Shown: positions 33,623 through 34,598 of the stretch, piece by piece
Layout: each line of letters starts with the position of its first letter
How positions within the stretch are numbered: position 1 is the stretch's first letter
NCBI GenBank assembly: GCA_016196755.1
Contig: JACPXC010000057.1
Location: 1-34,598 of the forward strand
Origin: Elusimicrobiota bacterium
GTDB taxonomy: Bacteria; Elusimicrobiota; Elusimicrobia; UBA1565
Direction of reading: 5' to 3'
Length of the DNA stretch: 34,598 bases
Notes under the pieces: generated by a model
What the model saw: only the letters and a program-made list of their open reading frames with translations
What the model was told of the DNA's origin: nothing
Database searches by the model: none
Made by a program: the position numbers and the translations under genes

Positions 33623-33820
33623 TTAAGCGTGGGGGAGGAAGCGCCGGATGGTGGCGCTGTCCTTGGTATTGAGAACATCGGGCTTGCGGAGGAAACGCGT
33701 CTGCTTGCCCGAGATCGGGGTCATCAGGTGGCGCTGGTTGGCGCGCTCGTGCTTGAATTTGCCCGAGGCGGTCTTCCTGAAGCGCTTCTTGGCGCCGCTG
33801 TGGCTCTTGAGTTTCGGCAT
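33623..33820 (-). CDS. rpmI: Ribosomal protein L35
   Basis: Small basic 50S protein, 65 residues: [20 protein letters not shown], then [20 protein letters not shown] and a C-terminal RRFLPHA. AAGGAGA about 8 bases before the ATG is one of the clearest Shine-Dalgarno sequences in the window. It lies between infC (36-base spacer) and rplT (12-base spacer), the standard order. Confidence 0.98.
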   Translation of the reverse strand: MPKLKSHSGAKKRFRKTASGKFKHERANQRHLMTPISGKQTRFLRKPDVLNTKDSATIRRFLPHA

Positions 33821-33856
33821 ACGGGTCTCTCCTTCTGGTCTTGTCGGGCCGCGGCG

Positions 33857-34405
33857 CTAACGCTTCGGGGCCAACGTCATCGAAAGGCGGTTCTTGTCCG
33901 GGGTCGGCTGCTGCTCGACGATGGCCAAAGCGGCCAGGCGCGCCTCGACCGACTTGAGCAGCTGGAAGCCCAGGTCTTTGTGCTGGTTCTGGCGCCCGCG
34001 GAAGACGACGGTGAAGCGCACCTTGTCGTGCTCCTTGAGGAACTCCTCGGCGTGGCGGATCTTGACGTCGAGGTCGTGCGCGCCGATGACCGGCGAAAAG
34101 CGGACTTCCTTGAGCATGCCCGACTTCTGGTGCTTGCGGGCCTCGCGCTCTTTCTTCTCCTGGTCGTACTTGAACTTGGAGAACAGGAGCAGCTTGCAGA
34201 CCGGCGGGACGCCCTTCGGGGCGACCTCGACTAAGTCGAGGCTCTTCGACTTCGCGTAGGTCAGCGCCTCGCCGATGGGCTTGATGCCGAGCTGCGCGCC
34301 GTCGGCGTCGATGAGGCGCACCTGGGGCACGCGGATCTGTTCGTTGATGCGCGTGGTGACTTTCGCGCCGGGAGGGATGAAGCCGGGCCGTCGGGGGAAT
34401 GACAT
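33857..34405 (-). CDS. infC: Translation initiation factor IF-3
   Basis: IF-3 keeps the 30S subunit free and proofreads start codons. The N-domain has RINEQIRVPQVRLIDADGAQLG and LDLVEVAPKGVPPVCKLL; the linker is the Lys/Arg-rich YDQEKKEREARKHQ; the C-domain has KEVRFSPVIGAHDLDVKIRHAEEFL and KVRFTVVFRGRQ. The length of 182 residues includes a roughly 18-residue N-terminal extension. The start is ATG, not the rare AUU/AUC typical of autoregulated infC. The promoter predicts transcription to begin only about 3 bases upstream, so the mRNA would be effectively leaderless. It is the first gene of the ten-gene operon. Confidence 0.97.
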   Translation of the reverse strand: MSFPRRPGFIPPGAKVTTRINEQIRVPQVRLIDADGAQLGIKPIGEALTYAKSKSLDLVEVAPKGVPPVCKLLLFSKFKYDQEKKEREARKHQKSGMLKEVRFSPVIGAHDLDVKIRHAEEFLKEHDKVRFTVVFRGRQNQHKDLGFQLLKSVEARLAALAIVEQQPTPDKNRLSMTLAPKR

Positions 34406-34414
34406 CGAAGGGCT

Positions 34415-34444
34415 ACTATATCAATCTCGACGGACGACGGTCAA
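34415..34444 (-). promoter_or_regulatory. Promoter of the infC operon
   Basis: On the minus strand TTGACC (34444-34439) is followed by an 18-base spacer and TATAGT (34420-34415). The predicted start is near 34408, about 3 bases before the infC ATG. Confidence 0.65.
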
Positions 34445-34596
34445 GACTTCTCGGTGACCCTAATCCTCGGGTAAGGCGGGGCCGGCTGAGGGAAAACAGG
34501 TTTTTCGAGCTCAGCGGGGCTACGGATCTTGGCCCCCCGGCGCCGGCGGACCCCCGTGGGGGGTCCTTCGGGGGTGCGGCAACGGCAACGCCGCCT
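34441..34596 (-). CDS. Possible C-terminal fragment of an upstream gene
   Basis: A frame on the minus strand is open from the window edge to a TGA at 34443-34441. Its last 30 or so residues (AKIRSPAELEKPVFPQPAPP, then YPRIRVTEKS) look protein-like, but the earlier part is an Arg/Cys/Pro-rich translation of GC hairpins. No family is recognised. The infC -35 overlaps its stop codon. It may simply be a chance open frame. Confidence 0.25.
   Translation of the reverse strand, partial: RRRCRCRTPEGPPTGVRRRRGAKIRSPAELEKPVFPQPAPPYPRIRVTEKS
34485..34566. repeat. Two strong hairpins upstream of the infC promoter
   Basis: First, GCTGAG (34485-34490) pairs with CTCAGC (34510-34515), with GAAAA and TTTTC able to extend the helix inside. 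Second, GGACCCCC (34548-34555) pairs perfectly with GGGGGTCC (34559-34566) around GTG; CCCCCG (34551-34556) can instead pair with CGGGGG (34569-34574). No T run follows on either strand. They may end an upstream transcript or belong to an RNA cut by the window edge. Confidence 0.4.
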
Positions 34597-34598
34597 GA

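Overview
This is a 34.6 kb window of a very GC-rich, gene-dense bacterial chromosome. Most genes sit in operons where neighbours overlap by 1-17 bases or lie a few bases apart. The cell is diderm: the window encodes a SurA-like chaperone, a LolA-like protein, a Lol-type ABC transporter and an outer-membrane beta-barrel. The mix of Ala-rich secreted proteins, a large duplicated membrane protein and a reversed-topology TPR kinase would fit a GC-rich Elusimicrobiota-like lineage. That assignment is an inference from gene style, and a 16S or marker-gene tree would be needed to fix it.

Layout. (1) 1-9049: alanine racemase on the minus strand, divergent from a plus-strand operon of hemA, hemC, mfd, a copper P-type ATPase and a hypoxanthine-DNA glycosylase. 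(2) 9046-11099, minus: pcm, a 15-codon mini-gene with its own promoter and terminator, and an orphan sensor histidine kinase. (3) 11214-19053, plus: an eight-gene envelope operon with a parvulin lipoprotein, a SurA-like chaperone, pdxA, a LolA-like protein, two LolC/FtsX-type permeases, a LolD-like ATPase and an outer-membrane beta-barrel, closed by a likely terminator. (4) 19157-25460: a 1015-residue membrane protein built from two copies of one module, then a small secreted cysteine protein and a TPR-plus-kinase receptor transcribed divergently from back-to-back promoters. (5) 25465-26713: a RAYT transposase gene between inverted REP-like repeats, one of which codes for part of XseA. (6) 34405-26397, minus: a ten-gene housekeeping operon, infC-rpmI-rplT-pheS-pheT-zapB-like-zapA-rarA-xseA-xseB.

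How it fits together. The envelope operon looks like one functional unit: two periplasmic folding factors, a periplasmic lipid or lipoprotein carrier, an inner-membrane ABC extractor and a barrel that could be the outer-membrane end. Upstream of it, next to the divergent kinase gene, is a set of direct repeats with an exact 11-bp period, the layout used by OmpR/PhoB-type regulators. No response regulator gene is in the window.

Strongest candidates for new biology: the envelope operon as a trans-envelope conduit, the duplicated membrane protein, the mini-gene with its Shine-Dalgarno in the loop of a palindrome, the coding REP repeat, and an infC mRNA that appears leaderless. The many long antisense reading frames are products of high GC and were left out.
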